A DNA stretch of 62,680 nt, from contig NZ_JABAIV010000013.1 of assembly GCF_013003915.1 (NCBI RefSeq), forward strand, positions 1-62,680. Direction: 5' to 3'. This DNA is from Telluria aromaticivorans (lineage in GTDB: Bacteria; Pseudomonadota; Gammaproteobacteria; Burkholderiales; Burkholderiaceae_D). The notes under the pieces were generated by a model that searched no databases, was not told the origin of the DNA, and was given only the letters and a program-made list of their open reading frames with translations. Position 1 is the first letter of the stretch. Each line of letters opens with the position of its first letter. Positions 51,245 through 60,881 of this stretch are shown piece by piece. The position numbers were made by a program, and so were the translations under genes.

Positions 51245-52441
51245 TCATACGGCATCGGCACCGGGGCTTGAGCCGGGAGTAGTGGGTCGCGGCTCCTGCC
51301 GGTTCAGCTTATGCGAAGGCAGCAGCAGGAACCACAGCGCAAAGAAGGGCCACAGCAGTGCCAGGAACTGGGCCGCACCATTGAAGTTCAGGAACTTGCC
51401 CTGCACCCAGCCCTGCAGCGTGGACACGAAATACGGGTTCACCGGGATCGTGTTCACGACGATGAGGCTCAGCACCAGGGTCACCACCGCCAGCCGGCGC
51501 TGCGCCACCTGCGGCGCGAACACCAGGCCAGACAGCATGATCAGGCCGATGATGAAGCCGCCCTCGGCCCCTGGCGTTACCCACACGAAGGCGTTATCGG
51601 GCCGGAATAGCAGCGAGCTCGACATGGTCTTGAACAGCAACGCGGTGGCAAGGAAGATCACCATCAGCAGGTAGCGCGGCGCGTTGCGGCGCACCAGGCA
51701 CATCAGGGTGAGCACGGCGCCGGTCATGCCGCAGGCCGTGATGATGGTTTCCGACAGCCAGTACTGCTCCACCGTCATGGTGACCCCGGGGCGCAGCATG
51801 CCGACCAGGTCGATGTCGGTATCGAACCATTTCGACAGCCAGCCCGAAATCAAAGGCAGTACCTGGCCATGCCCGAACAAATAGCTTTGCGGGTAGAGCT
51901 GCGCCAGCGGCCACAAGGCGACCAGCACCAGGCCCTGGCTTGCATACGAGGCGAACCAGCGGCGCCGCAGCTGGAACAGGCGGCTCTGGTCGAGCAGGCT
52001 GCGTGCCCACCAGGCGCCCAGCACCGCGCCCACCATGCAGCCGCCGGCATTCGTGACCAGGTCGAGGTTCGACGGTACGCGGCTGGGCAGGAAGTTCTGT
52101 ACCACTTCCATCGTGCCCGAGACCAGGATGCCGCCGAGGCTGGCCAACAGCACCGCCCACAGGCCGCGCACGCGCGGGTAGACCGACAGCACCAGCAGCA
52201 CGCCGAAGGGGATGTAGCCGACGATGTTCACCGAGACGTCGAACCCGGTCCAGTAGCGCGGCCGCACCAGGTTCAGGAAGGTCAGCAGGGGCACGCCGCT
52301 GTTGCGCCAGCCCGTAAACGGGTACCAGCTGGCGTAGATGATCAGGAGCAGGTAGGCCAGCAGCGCCGCGCGCGCGATCGGCGAGCCGCGTCCTTCGCGC
52401 GGGCGTTCGCGTAGATCGGGGGCGGCGTCGGGCCTGCTCAT
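51245..52441 (-). CDS. VanZ family membrane protein
   Basis: 398 residues with about ten hydrophobic segments. The VanZ-like core is in the N-terminal 160 residues: YASWYPFTGWR, then VNIVGYIPFGVLL and SGTMEVVQNFLPSRVPSNLDLVTNAGG. The C-terminal half adds several helices not found in short VanZ proteins. VanZ was named for low-level teicoplanin resistance; most homologues are uncharacterised. Its ATG overlaps the TGA of the preceding MCE-system lipoprotein (ATGA), tying it to that operon. Confidence 0.8.
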   Translation of the reverse strand: MSRPDAAPDLRERPREGRGSPIARAALLAYLLLIIYASWYPFTGWRNSGVPLLTFLNLVRPRYWTGFDVSVNIVGYIPFGVLLVLSVYPRVRGLWAVLLASLGGILVSGTMEVVQNFLPSRVPSNLDLVTNAGGCMVGAVLGAWWARSLLDQSRLFQLRRRWFASYASQGLVLVALWPLAQLYPQSYLFGHGQVLPLISGWLSKWFDTDIDLVGMLRPGVTMTVEQYWLSETIITACGMTGAVLTLMCLVRRNAPRYLLMVIFLATALLFKTMSSSLLFRPDNAFVWVTPGAEGGFIIGLIMLSGLVFAPQVAQRRLAVVTLVLSLIVVNTIPVNPYFVSTLQGWVQGKFLNFNGAAQFLALLWPFFALWFLLLPSHKLNRQEPRPTTPGSSPGADAV

Positions 52442-53091
52442 TGTTTGCGGGTATTCACGGTCCCGAGCCAGGCCAGGATGTCGGCCGCCACCCCGTCGGT
52501 GCTGGCCGCGAGCGCACGGGCGCCGCCCGGTGCGTCGGCACTGCCCGCCGGCGTGCTGCGGCTGAAGGTACGCTGGTCGACCAGGCGGTGGTCGTTGAAC
52601 AGCGAGGCGCGCAGCACCAGCTGGCCTTCGCTCTGGCTCACGCCGCTGAAGCCGTGCACGAAGTCGTCCACTTCCACCCGCAGGATCGGCACGCCGGTCG
52701 AGGCATCGGTGGCCGACAGCACCTTCATGCCGGATTGCGCCAGGCGGGTCTTGAAGCGCTGGGTCACCATCTGCAGCGGATTGCTGCTCCAGCGGCTGTT
52801 GGCATAGGTGCGGGCCTGCAGCGCGTCGGCGTAATTCAGGCGGTAATACATGCGCTCGTTTTCGAGGGCGGCCGGGCCGGTGGCGTCCATGACCACCAGG
52901 GCCGGGATGCTGCCCTGCGCCGCAGCCGGCGCCTGCTGGGCGCTGGAGGCGGCAGGGCCGAAGTCATAGGTCGCGCTCTCCTGGGTCTTGCTGGTGCTGG
53001 CGCAGCCCGCCAGCAGGACGGTAGCGGCAGCGAGCGCGGCCAGGGGATGGGCCAATAAGCGGAGCGGTTGGAAGGTCACGGTGGTCCTCAT
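52438..53091 (-). CDS. ABC-type transport auxiliary lipoprotein (PqiC/DUF330-like)
   Basis: 217 residues. The lipobox LLAGC (Cys30) follows a basic, hydrophobic leader. The mature protein has the family arrangement ...TYDFGP... then IPALVVMDATGPAALENERMYYRLNY and a long C-terminal beta-helix-beta region. In MCE systems this lipoprotein sits in the outer membrane or periplasm as a partner of the MCE protein. It overlaps the MCE gene (ATGA) and vanZ (ATGA). Confidence 0.8.
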   Translation of the reverse strand: MRTTVTFQPLRLLAHPLAALAAATVLLAGCASTSKTQESATYDFGPAASSAQQAPAAAQGSIPALVVMDATGPAALENERMYYRLNYADALQARTYANSRWSSNPLQMVTQRFKTRLAQSGMKVLSATDASTGVPILRVEVDDFVHGFSGVSQSEGQLVLRASLFNDHRLVDQRTFSRSTPAGSADAPGGARALAASTDGVAADILAWLGTVNTRKQ

Positions 53092-54035
53092 TTGGTCGGG
53101 GGCGCGAAGCCTGGTTCGCCGGGGCCTGGCTGGGCGCTCGGGGCGCCGAACAGGATGCTCTGCGGGCGGTCGGACAGCGAAGTCGCGGTGCGCTTCACGG
53201 CGCGCAGCGCGCCTCTGGCCTCGTCCGTCATCTGCACGACGTGCGGCAGCGTCTCGAGTTCGAGTTCGCTGGTTGCGCCTTGCAGCGAGCCGATGGCGCC
53301 GTTCAGGCGTTCGATCGGGCCGTCCTTGCCCTGCAGGCGCACGGCCAGCTCGTTATAGCTGTCGGCCGTCTTGTCGACGCTGGCGGCGGCCGAGTCGAAG
53401 GATGTCAGGCTGCGGTCGAGCTTTGCGGTCAGCGCCGGCAGGCGGTCGAACGTCGGTTCGAGCTTTTGCGGGATCGCCGCATAGGCGTCGGCCGCCTTGC
53501 CGATGCTGTCGAAGGCGCCGATGATGGACTTCTGGTTTTCCGGCCCGACCATCTTGCTCAGGCTCTCGGTGATCTGCTCGGTCTTCTCGAGGATGGCCAG
53601 GCCGCGCTTTTCCAGCTGGTCGAGCAGGCCGGGGCGCAGCGGAATACGTGCGATCTGGTCTTCGCGCTGCGCCAGGCGCGGCGAGCCGGTGCGGTCGTCA
53701 TCGAGCTGGATGAAGGCGATGCCGGTCACGCCCTGGTAGCCGAGCGAGGCAAAGGTGGTGGTGGTGATCGGCGAATCCGTCTCGACCGACAGGCGGATCA
53801 GGATCTGGCCGGTGACGCGCGGGTCGAACACGATTTCTTCCACGCGGCCGACCTCCAGGCCGCGGTAGCGCACCGTCGCCTGCGGGTTCAGGCCCGGGAT
53901 CGATTGTGTCGTCACGATCTCGTAGGGCACCAGCTCGGTGCGGTCGCGGTTGAACCACATCCCGGCCAGGATGGCGGCAATCACGAGGGCGATCGTGAAG
54001 ACGCCTGTCATCAGGGCATATGACCTGTTTTCCAT
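53088..54035 (-). CDS. MlaD-like MCE-domain protein
   Basis: 315 residues from the ATG at 54035. One N-terminal membrane helix (LMTGVFTIALVIAAILAGMW) is followed by a single MCE domain at about 35-115 (LNPQATVRYRGLEVGRV) and a long helical C-terminal part (about 130-290) that could form the hexameric tunnel seen in longer MCE proteins. E. coli MlaD has only 183 residues, so this is closer to PqiB/YebT or mycobacterial-type single-MCE proteins with needle-like tails. It would carry lipids across the periplasm. Confidence 0.88.
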   Translation of the reverse strand: MENRSYALMTGVFTIALVIAAILAGMWFNRDRTELVPYEIVTTQSIPGLNPQATVRYRGLEVGRVEEIVFDPRVTGQILIRLSVETDSPITTTTFASLGYQGVTGIAFIQLDDDRTGSPRLAQREDQIARIPLRPGLLDQLEKRGLAILEKTEQITESLSKMVGPENQKSIIGAFDSIGKAADAYAAIPQKLEPTFDRLPALTAKLDRSLTSFDSAAASVDKTADSYNELAVRLQGKDGPIERLNGAIGSLQGATSELELETLPHVVQMTDEARGALRAVKRTATSLSDRPQSILFGAPSAQPGPGEPGFAPPTK

Positions 54036-54037
54036 AT

Positions 54038-54895
54038 TCAGTCCTCCGGTTCGTTCTGGGCGTGGCGCTCTTCGAGCACCTCGAGTGCCCGCTGGCCGCG
54101 CGGGCCCAGGAAAAAGTGCTTGATGAACGGATGCTCGATCCGCAGCACGTCGCACGACGGCCCCACCGCGATCACGTGCTTCTCCGCCAGCACGGCAATG
54201 CGGGAAGACAGCGCGAACAGCGTGTCGAGGTCGTGGGTGACCATCACCACGGTGAGCTTCAGTTCGCGGTGCAGGGTCTGGATCAGCGCCACGAAGGCAT
54301 CCGACAAATCGGGATCCAGGCCCGCGGTCGGCTCGTCCAGGAACAGCAGCTGCGGTTCCAGCGCCAGGGCGCGCGCCAGGGCCGCACGCTTGACCATCCC
54401 GCCCGACAAATCGGACGGCATCTTGTTGGCATGCTCGGGGCCGAGGCCCACCATGTCCATCTTGAGCAGCACGGCGTCGCGGATCACGTCTTCGGGCAGC
54501 GCGCGCAGCTCGCGCATCGGCAGGGCGATGTTGTCGAACACGCTCAAGGCCGAGTACAGCGCGCCCTGCTGGAACAGCATACCCCAATGGTTGCGCATGT
54601 GCTGCAGCTGTTCCGGCTCGGCCGCGCTGATGTCCTCGCCGAAGACTTTCACGCAGCCGGCCGAGGGCTGCTCCAGCCCCAGCATCTGGCGCAGCAGCAC
54701 CGTCTTGCCGGTGCCTGAGCCGCCGACGATGGTCAGGATTTCGCCGGCATAGATGTCCAGGTTCAGGTCCTGGTGCACGACGGTTCGGCCGAAGCGCTTC
54801 CACAGGTTGCGGATCTCGACCACCGGCGGCCCGACGTCTTCCTCGGGCCGTTTGTTCAGGCGCTGCGGCTGGCGCTGGTCTTTGGCTTCCGTCAT
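54038..54895 (-). CDS. MlaF-like ABC transporter ATP-binding protein
   Basis: 285 residues from the ATG at 54895. Walker A GGSGTGKT (58-65), Q-loop MLFQQGALYSALSV, signature LSGGMVKRAALARAL and Walker B LLFLDEPTAGLDP are all intact. The Q-loop reading FQQGALYSALSV is characteristic of MlaF. The N-terminal 20 residues are an extra charged tail. It is joined to the permease gene by a TGATG overlap and to the MCE gene by a 2-bp gap. Confidence 0.92.
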   Translation of the reverse strand: MTEAKDQRQPQRLNKRPEEDVGPPVVEIRNLWKRFGRTVVHQDLNLDIYAGEILTIVGGSGTGKTVLLRQMLGLEQPSAGCVKVFGEDISAAEPEQLQHMRNHWGMLFQQGALYSALSVFDNIALPMRELRALPEDVIRDAVLLKMDMVGLGPEHANKMPSDLSGGMVKRAALARALALEPQLLFLDEPTAGLDPDLSDAFVALIQTLHRELKLTVVMVTHDLDTLFALSSRIAVLAEKHVIAVGPSCDVLRIEHPFIKHFFLGPRGQRALEVLEERHAQNEPED

Positions 54896-56028
54896 CAGAA
54901 CCCCACGCCGTTGAAGACGATCGCGAACACCGCGTCCGCCAGGATCACCAGGGTGATCGCGGTGACCACCGCGGTGGTGGTGCCGCGTCCCAGGCTTTCG
55001 GTGTTCGGCTCGATGCGCAGGCCGAAGTGGCAGGAGATCAGCGCAATCAGGATGCCGAACACGCAGCCCTTGAGCAGGCCGATCGTGTAGTTCACGACCG
55101 GCACCGCGTCCGGCAGCTTCTGGATGAAGTAGCGGAACGACATGCCGAGCTCGATCTTCGCCGAGACCATGCCGCCGATCAGGGCCATCGCATCGGTCCA
55201 CACCACCAGCAGCGGCATCGAGATGGCCAGTGCCACCACCTTCGGCATGATCAGGCGGTAGCCGTGCGAAATGCCCATCACCAGCATGGCATCGAGTTCC
55301 TCGGTCACCCGCATCACGCCCAGTTGCGCGGTGATCGAGGAGCCGGAGCGGCCGGCCACCAGGATTGCCGCCAGCAGCGGCCCGAGCTCGCGGATCACGC
55401 TCATGCCGAGGATGTTCACCAAATAGATGTCGCCGCCGAACATGCGCAGCTGCTGCGCCGACAGGAAGGAGAGCACGACCCCGATCAGGAAGCCGACCAG
55501 CGCCGTGATGCCGAGCGCCTGGAAGCCGGAATGGTAGATATTGGCCGAGATCTCGCGCCAGGGGCCGGTCGCCGGGCGGCGGATGAAGCGCCACAGGTCC
55601 TGCATCAGCTGGCCGATCAGGGTGACGAAGCCGCGCAGGTGTTCAAAGAACGACAGGATGCCGGCGCCGAGGACGATCAGCCAGTTCAGCGGGCTGGTTC
55701 GGTGGCGCGCCAGCTTGATGGCGCCGGCCTTCTCGATGCGGTTGAAGAGTTCTTCCTGGCGCGGGTCGAGCGTGAGCCGTCCGGGACGGTGCTTGCCCCA
55801 GGCATTCCAGAACATCTGGGCGCCGATGTGGTCCAGGCGCTCGATGTCCGACAAGTCCCACGCGATGCTGTCCTTGTGCTTGAGCGCGGCCAGCGTGCGC
55901 GTGATGCCCTTCAGGACACCGCGCCGCGACAGCGTATGGACTTGCCATACGCCGCTCGCCACGACAGATTGGGCTGCACTGGTGTCGGAATGCTGGATAG
56001 TTAATATTGGCGCATTTTCAATCTGCAT
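54895..56028 (-). CDS. MlaE-like permease with N-terminal STAS domain
   Basis: 377 residues. The N-terminal ~115 residues look like a STAS domain (MlaB-like; IAWDLSDIERLDHIGAQMFWNAW). The rest is the MlaE permease fold with GFQALGITALVGFLIGVVLS, RELGPLLAAILVAGRSGSSITAQLG and MRVTEELDAMLVMGIS. MlaB and MlaE are separate in E. coli but fused here, as in many betaproteobacteria. With MlaF and the MCE protein it forms a lipid transport complex in the inner membrane. First gene of the operon. Confidence 0.92.
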   Translation of the reverse strand: MQIENAPILTIQHSDTSAAQSVVASGVWQVHTLSRRGVLKGITRTLAALKHKDSIAWDLSDIERLDHIGAQMFWNAWGKHRPGRLTLDPRQEELFNRIEKAGAIKLARHRTSPLNWLIVLGAGILSFFEHLRGFVTLIGQLMQDLWRFIRRPATGPWREISANIYHSGFQALGITALVGFLIGVVLSFLSAQQLRMFGGDIYLVNILGMSVIRELGPLLAAILVAGRSGSSITAQLGVMRVTEELDAMLVMGISHGYRLIMPKVVALAISMPLLVVWTDAMALIGGMVSAKIELGMSFRYFIQKLPDAVPVVNYTIGLLKGCVFGILIALISCHFGLRIEPNTESLGRGTTTAVVTAITLVILADAVFAIVFNGVGF

Positions 56029-56078
56029 TGCGCCAGTGTAAAAGAGAATCGTTATCGTTGCTACACGTTACGAGCGGA

Positions 56079-57584
56079 TCAGGCCGCGAGGTGGCGGACC
56101 TGGCGCGCAGGGGCTACCGCGACGCCTTGCGCGACCACCGGTTTGTGCGTATGGGCGTCGACTTTGCCGGCGTAATCGCTCGCCACCAGGGCCGTTGCAT
56201 CCGCGCGCGCCATGCCGCGCAGCTCCAGCCATTCCTGCACCAGTTTGGCCAGTTTCTCGAGCGCGATGCGATGGGTCGCATCGGTACGGGTATAGATCCA
56301 GTCCGAGAAAGCCATGAAGTTGTCGAACGGGGCGTCCAGCAGCAGCGCGCGCGTGGTGTTGGCGAAGCGGCCGGAATTGGCCACCAGGTCCCAATAGCGG
56401 GCAAAGCGCACCAGGCGCTGCATGGTGGCGAAGTCGATCCGGTTGGTGGCCAGCACGGTGTAGGGCGGATAAGGGTCGTAGACCATGCCGAACGGTTCGG
56501 TGTGGCGGATGATCGGCGTGCCGCGCAGGCGCTTGAGGATGCCGAACTGGATCTCCTGGGCGCCAAGTTTCACCAATTGGTCGAATCCACGGGCGAAGCT
56601 GGCCACGTCCTCGCCGGGCAGGCCGGCGATCAGGTCCACGTGCAGGTGGGTCTGCGACTGCTCGCACAGCCAGCGGATATTGTCGGCCGCCTTGGCATTG
56701 TCCTGCCGGCGGCTGACCAAAGCCTGCACTTCGGGATTGAAGCTCTGGATGCCGATCTCGAACTGCAGCGCGCCGGGGGGGAATTTCGCGATCGATTCCT
56801 TCAGCGCGTCCGGCAGGTGGTCGGGGACCAGCTCGAAGTGGGCGTAGACAGGGTCGTTCGGCGCGGCTTCCAGCTTATCGAGGAAGAACTGCATGATGCG
56901 CAGGCTGGTCTTGACGTTCAAATTAAAGGTGCGGTCGACGAACTTGAACAGCCGCGCGCCGCGTGCGTGGAGCGACTCCATCTCGGCAAGGAAGGCGTCC
57001 AGCGGGAAGGGCCAGGCGGTCTTGTCGAGCGAGGACAGGCAGAATTCGCACTTGAACGGGCAGCCGCGCGAGGCCTCCACATACAGGGTGCGGTGTGCGA
57101 TGTCGTCGTCGCTATATAAAGAGTAGGGCAGGGCGATCTCCGCCATCGGCGGCTGCACGCCCGCATGCACCTTCATCAGGGGCTTGGGGCCGGCCAGGAT
57201 CTCGCCGCACAGCTTGGGGAAGGTGACGTCGCCCCAGCCGGTGACCACATAGTCAGCCAGCTTCACGATTTCCTGCCCGGCGGTCTCGTAGGACACCTCG
57301 GGGCCGCCGAGGATCACGGTGACTTCGGGCGCCACGCGCTTGAGCATGGCCACGACCCGGGTGGTTTCTTCCACGTTCCATATATAGACGCCGAAACCGA
57401 CGATGCGCGGCTGGTGCGCCAGCAGGCGCTCGACCAGGTCGGTGGTCTTGGCGCCGATCACGAATTCGTGGATGGACGTTTGCGCCGTGAGCGGGCCCAT
57501 ATTGGCCAGCAGGTAGCGCAGCCCGAGGGAAGCGTGGGTGTAGCGCGCGTTGAGCGTGGAAAGCAGGATCGTCATCCGGCGCAT
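56079..57584 (-). CDS. B12-binding radical SAM protein (DUF4080-type)
   Basis: 501 residues. The N-terminal cobalamin-binding domain (about 5-130; GLRYLLANMG...IVGFGVYIWN...VILGGPEVS) is followed by a radical-SAM core with SRGCPFKCEFCLSS (C-x3-C-x2-C near 174-181). The C-terminal region after ~380 fits DUF4080 (ATNRIDFATMQRLVRFARYWD). The cluster would reductively cleave SAM; the substrate is unknown. An alternative ATG at 57575 removes three residues. Single gene. Confidence 0.85.
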   Translation of the reverse strand: MRRMTILLSTLNARYTHASLGLRYLLANMGPLTAQTSIHEFVIGAKTTDLVERLLAHQPRIVGFGVYIWNVEETTRVVAMLKRVAPEVTVILGGPEVSYETAGQEIVKLADYVVTGWGDVTFPKLCGEILAGPKPLMKVHAGVQPPMAEIALPYSLYSDDDIAHRTLYVEASRGCPFKCEFCLSSLDKTAWPFPLDAFLAEMESLHARGARLFKFVDRTFNLNVKTSLRIMQFFLDKLEAAPNDPVYAHFELVPDHLPDALKESIAKFPPGALQFEIGIQSFNPEVQALVSRRQDNAKAADNIRWLCEQSQTHLHVDLIAGLPGEDVASFARGFDQLVKLGAQEIQFGILKRLRGTPIIRHTEPFGMVYDPYPPYTVLATNRIDFATMQRLVRFARYWDLVANSGRFANTTRALLLDAPFDNFMAFSDWIYTRTDATHRIALEKLAKLVQEWLELRGMARADATALVASDYAGKVDAHTHKPVVAQGVAVAPARQVRHLAA

Positions 57585-57639
57585 TGTACCGAAAGCGCGG
57601 GAAGGTTCATGCGGCGTGGGCGTACTGGCAATGAAAAGC

Positions 57640-57676
57640 GAAAAACCGCCGCGGCTTGCGCCGGGCGGTTTTTTGT
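57640..57676. terminator. Terminator below ompA copy 1 (bidirectional form)
   Basis: AAAAACCGCC-GCGGCTTGCGCC-GGGCGGTTTTTT has A-rich and T-rich flanks, so it could serve either strand. It is identical to the one at 60882-60918. Confidence 0.85.
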
Positions 57677-57692
57677 CACGACAAGCAGGTGA

Positions 57693-58862
57693 TTACTTGG
57701 CGGTACGGGTGCCGACCACTTCGATGGTCACGCGACGGTTCTTGGCGCGGCCTTCGGCGGTTGCGTTGTCAGCCACTGGCTGGGTTTCGCCCTTGCCTTC
57801 GGTGTACAGGCGCGCTGGGTCCAGGCCTTTCGAGACCATGTAGGCCTTGACTGCATCGGCGCGGCGCATCGACAGCTTGTCGTTGTAGGCGTTGGTGCCG
57901 ACCGAGTCGGTATGGCCGACGGCGATCATGACTTCGGTGTTCATGCCTTGCAGCTTGGCCATGAACTCGTCCAGTGCTGCCTTGCCTTCTGGCTTGACGA
58001 TCGACTTGTCGAAATCGAACAGCGCTTCAGCGGCGATCGAGACTTTTTCCGAGGTCGGCACTGGTTCCGGTGCCGGCGCCACTGGCGCTGCGACTGGCGC
58101 TGGTGCTTCAGCGACCGGGGCAGGTGCTGGTGCAACGTAAGCGACCTTGGCTGGGCGGCCGAACTTGTAGACCAGGCTCACCGATGCGAGGTCGACGTCG
58201 CCACGGTTACCTACCGCGTCGTTCAGGCGGTAGCGCTCGACTTCGCCGCGCACTGCCAGGGCTTCGCTCAGCTGGTATTCCAGGCCGAGTCCGAGCTTGG
58301 CATTGCTTCGGCCTTCGGTCGCCGGATTCGGATTGGTGACCGCGTTCAGCCGGTTGCCGCTGAAATGTGTGCGCGTCTTCGCGTACTGCACGCCGGCGCG
58401 GCCCAGCAGCGAGAGGCGTTGGGTCAGCGGCAATCGGCCGACCAGGTCGAGGTTCACGCCGCGAAAGCCCGCTTCGCCGCGTAATGTGCCGTTGCCCGAA
58501 GTGGACGCGTCGAAATCGAATTTGCCCAGGTCAAAATAACCGGCCTCGACAGCGAAATAGCGGTTCAGTTGCTTGCCGACAAACAACTTGAAGCCGGTAT
58601 CGCGCTCATCTTCGTCGAAGCTGACCAAGGTGGCGCCGTTTGCCGTGAGGCTCCGGCGCAGGCGTTCGTCATCGATGCTGGCGCGCGACTGTCCGACGCC
58701 GGCACCCATGTACCAGGCGCTGTTGGTCCAGTCCGGATTCACGAAACTTGCGTCGGCCGCGGCTGCCTGTTGGGGCACCATTTCCTGAGGCGCCGCGTGG
58801 GCAGTGGCCATGCTTGCGCAGGCCAGCGCGATCAATAGGGCAAGCGTGTTGGAAGTTTTCAT
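57693..58862 (-). CDS. OmpA-family outer membrane protein, paralogue 1
   Basis: 389 residues. A signal peptide (cleavage near AHAA) precedes an N-terminal beta-barrel (about 40-225; alternating segments ending ...VSLVYKFGRP) and a Pro/Ala-rich linker (240-275). The OmpA-like peptidoglycan-binding domain follows, with LFDFDKS, HTDSVGTNAYNDKLSMRRA and TEGKGE. The last ~130 codons are identical at the DNA level to paralogue 2; the barrel differs clearly. It lies 25 bp below the ice-binding-type gene and is probably co-transcribed with it. Confidence 0.92.
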   Translation of the reverse strand: MKTSNTLALLIALACASMATAHAAPQEMVPQQAAAADASFVNPDWTNSAWYMGAGVGQSRASIDDERLRRSLTANGATLVSFDEDERDTGFKLFVGKQLNRYFAVEAGYFDLGKFDFDASTSGNGTLRGEAGFRGVNLDLVGRLPLTQRLSLLGRAGVQYAKTRTHFSGNRLNAVTNPNPATEGRSNAKLGLGLEYQLSEALAVRGEVERYRLNDAVGNRGDVDLASVSLVYKFGRPAKVAYVAPAPAPVAEAPAPVAAPVAPAPEPVPTSEKVSIAAEALFDFDKSIVKPEGKAALDEFMAKLQGMNTEVMIAVGHTDSVGTNAYNDKLSMRRADAVKAYMVSKGLDPARLYTEGKGETQPVADNATAEGRAKNRRVTIEVVGTRTAK

Positions 58863-58887
58863 TGTTCTGGTTTTCTATAGAAGCGAA

Positions 58888-60663
58888 TTATTTGGTGATC
58901 TTGTTGTTGCTGAGGGTGACGGCGGCAGCCGACAGCACGCGGCCGTTCAGCAGCGTCGTGTTGTCGCCGACCGTAATGGCGGCAGACCTCGCCAGGATCG
59001 ACCCTTTGAACGCACTGTTGGCGCCCAGCGTGGTCGGGCCGACAGGCACCCAGGTCACGTTGCCGGCGGTTGCACCGTTGGTCAATGCAATCACCGAGTT
59101 GGCGGTTGTATTGAGCGTCAGTGCCGTGCGGAAGAGGTAGGTGCCCGGACCGTTCAGGGTCAGGGTGCCGGTCACGCTGATTGCGCCGGCGTAGCAGTAC
59201 ACGCCCGGAGCAAGCACCAGGCCGCCGAGGTCGATGTCGCCGGCAAACGTGACGTCGCATGTGCGGCTATTGGCGTCCGTGATGGCGGTTTGCAGGTCGG
59301 CCAGTGCGTTGGCAAGCACGGCGCCTGACTTGTAATTGGTGAAGCCACCCGCCAGCACAGGGTCGGTGGTTTGCGAAGGCGAACCCACATCGCCGGTCAC
59401 CAGGGTCGTTCCGCCCGCGTTGTTGGTCAGGGAGGTACCGGCAAGCACGGCGAAGCCGGATGCGCTGCCCAGGTTGATCGATGCCGACGACGGCAGTGGC
59501 GCGGCAGTCACGGTGAGGCTGGCGCTGGCCGATTTCCCGCCCGAAGTCGCGGTGATGGTCGTGGTGCCGGCAGCGATGCCGGTCGCGGCGCCCGTGTTCA
59601 GTACGGTGGCGATACCCGTATTGGCCGAAGTCCAGGCAGCGGTGCGCGTGATGACGGCGGTCGAATTATCCGAGAAGGTGGCGATTGCGACAAACTGCTG
59701 CGTGCCGCCAAGGTTGATCGAGGCAATCGATGGCGTAACGGCGATGCTTGCCAGCGTAGCGGAGTTGGTGGTGGCGGTGGCCAGCGCGGTTTTCCCGGCG
59801 AAGCTTGCGGTAATCGTTGACGAACCGGTGGCGACATAGGTCATCAGGCCGGCGTTGCCGACGCTGACAGCGGCCGGGGTAGCGGACACGAAGGCGGTAC
59901 TGGTGGTGACGTCGACGACTGACCCGTCCGTATAAGTGGCAAACGCGGCGAGCTGGCGGGTAGCGCCGGCCGGGGAGGAGGAGGTCGCTGGCGTGATTGC
60001 AAGCGACACGGGCGCCGCCGGCAGTACGTTCAGGGTCGCGCTGCCGCTCAGGCCGCCCGAGGTGGCATTGATCACGGTGCTCCCCGTTGCTTTCGCCAGT
60101 GCCTTGCCACCGCTTGCGTCGATGGTTGCCACGGTGGGCGACGCCGATACGAAGGTCGAGACAGCAGTGATGTCGCGCGTGGTGTTGTTATCGAAGGTGC
60201 CGATCGCCAGGAACTGCTGCGAACTACCCACGTTGAGTTCCTGGATGGCCGGTGCCACCGCGATCGACAGCAGCTTCGCCGGCAACACGGTCAGCGTTGC
60301 CGATCCCGTCTTGCCTTCAAATGCAGCGGTCACCGCCGAGCTGCCTGCGTTGACACCAAGCGCGATACCGCCGGTAGGGGTGACGGTCGCCACGCCCGGC
60401 ATTGCCGAGGTCCAGGCGGCAATCTTGGTCACGTCGCGCGCCGAACCATCGGAATACGCGGCAGTCGCGACAAATTGCTGGGTAGCGCCGATCGCCACCG
60501 ACGGCGTCGCTGGCGTCACCGCAATGCTGACGACGTCTGCAGCCGGAACGCCCAGGATAGGCTCACGGCCCTGGTCGCCACCACCGCATCCGGCGACGAG
60601 AGCTGCGCCGACGAATCCGGCAGAGCAGAGAAGTATTTTGGTATAGCGTTTGAAGATGTTCAA
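58888..60663 (-). CDS. Ice-binding-fold (DUF3494) lipoprotein with Ig-like repeats
   Basis: 591 residues. The lipobox LVAGC (Cys26) indicates a lipoprotein. Four Big_2-like Ig repeats follow (about 42-130, 130-210, 210-295 and 295-385), each beginning SIAVTP or similar with an ATYSDGS/ATFSDNS strand. Residues ~390-591 form a DUF3494 ice-binding-like domain: LGSASGFAVLAGTSLTNN, VTGDVGSPSQ, GVYCYAGAISVTGTLTLNG and a LLNGRVLSAAAVTL end. Such proteins may bind ice or act as surface adhesins. Its partner here is an OmpA protein. Confidence 0.85.
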   Translation of the reverse strand: MNIFKRYTKILLCSAGFVGAALVAGCGGGDQGREPILGVPAADVVSIAVTPATPSVAIGATQQFVATAAYSDGSARDVTKIAAWTSAMPGVATVTPTGGIALGVNAGSSAVTAAFEGKTGSATLTVLPAKLLSIAVAPAIQELNVGSSQQFLAIGTFDNNTTRDITAVSTFVSASPTVATIDASGGKALAKATGSTVINATSGGLSGSATLNVLPAAPVSLAITPATSSSPAGATRQLAAFATYTDGSVVDVTTSTAFVSATPAAVSVGNAGLMTYVATGSSTITASFAGKTALATATTNSATLASIAVTPSIASINLGGTQQFVAIATFSDNSTAVITRTAAWTSANTGIATVLNTGAATGIAAGTTTITATSGGKSASASLTVTAAPLPSSASINLGSASGFAVLAGTSLTNNAGGTTLVTGDVGSPSQTTDPVLAGGFTNYKSGAVLANALADLQTAITDANSRTCDVTFAGDIDLGGLVLAPGVYCYAGAISVTGTLTLNGPGTYLFRTALTLNTTANSVIALTNGATAGNVTWVPVGPTTLGANSAFKGSILARSAAITVGDNTTLLNGRVLSAAAVTLSNNKITK

Positions 60664-60881
60664 TTGATACTTTCGAGAGGTGTGCCGTTTCCGCTACCGT
60701 CCGCATGGAATATGCTCAGGGGAGGAAACATCGGAGCCATGACTAAGGCGGGCTTCTGGCACGAACTATTGCCTTTCGGCAGGTTCGACTCCGTTCGGTA
60801 CCGCGCACAGCGAAAGTATTTACCGAAAGTGCACACATCGAGATTCGCCGACGGTCGGCGTGCTACCTGCAGCCAGAATGC
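60664..60881. other. 5' region of the ice-binding-type gene
   Basis: 218 bp without a gene. It contains GAACTATTGCCTTTCGGCA (60763-60781), which matches 17 of 19 bases of a motif upstream of ompA paralogue 2 (62294-62312). Confidence 0.5.
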
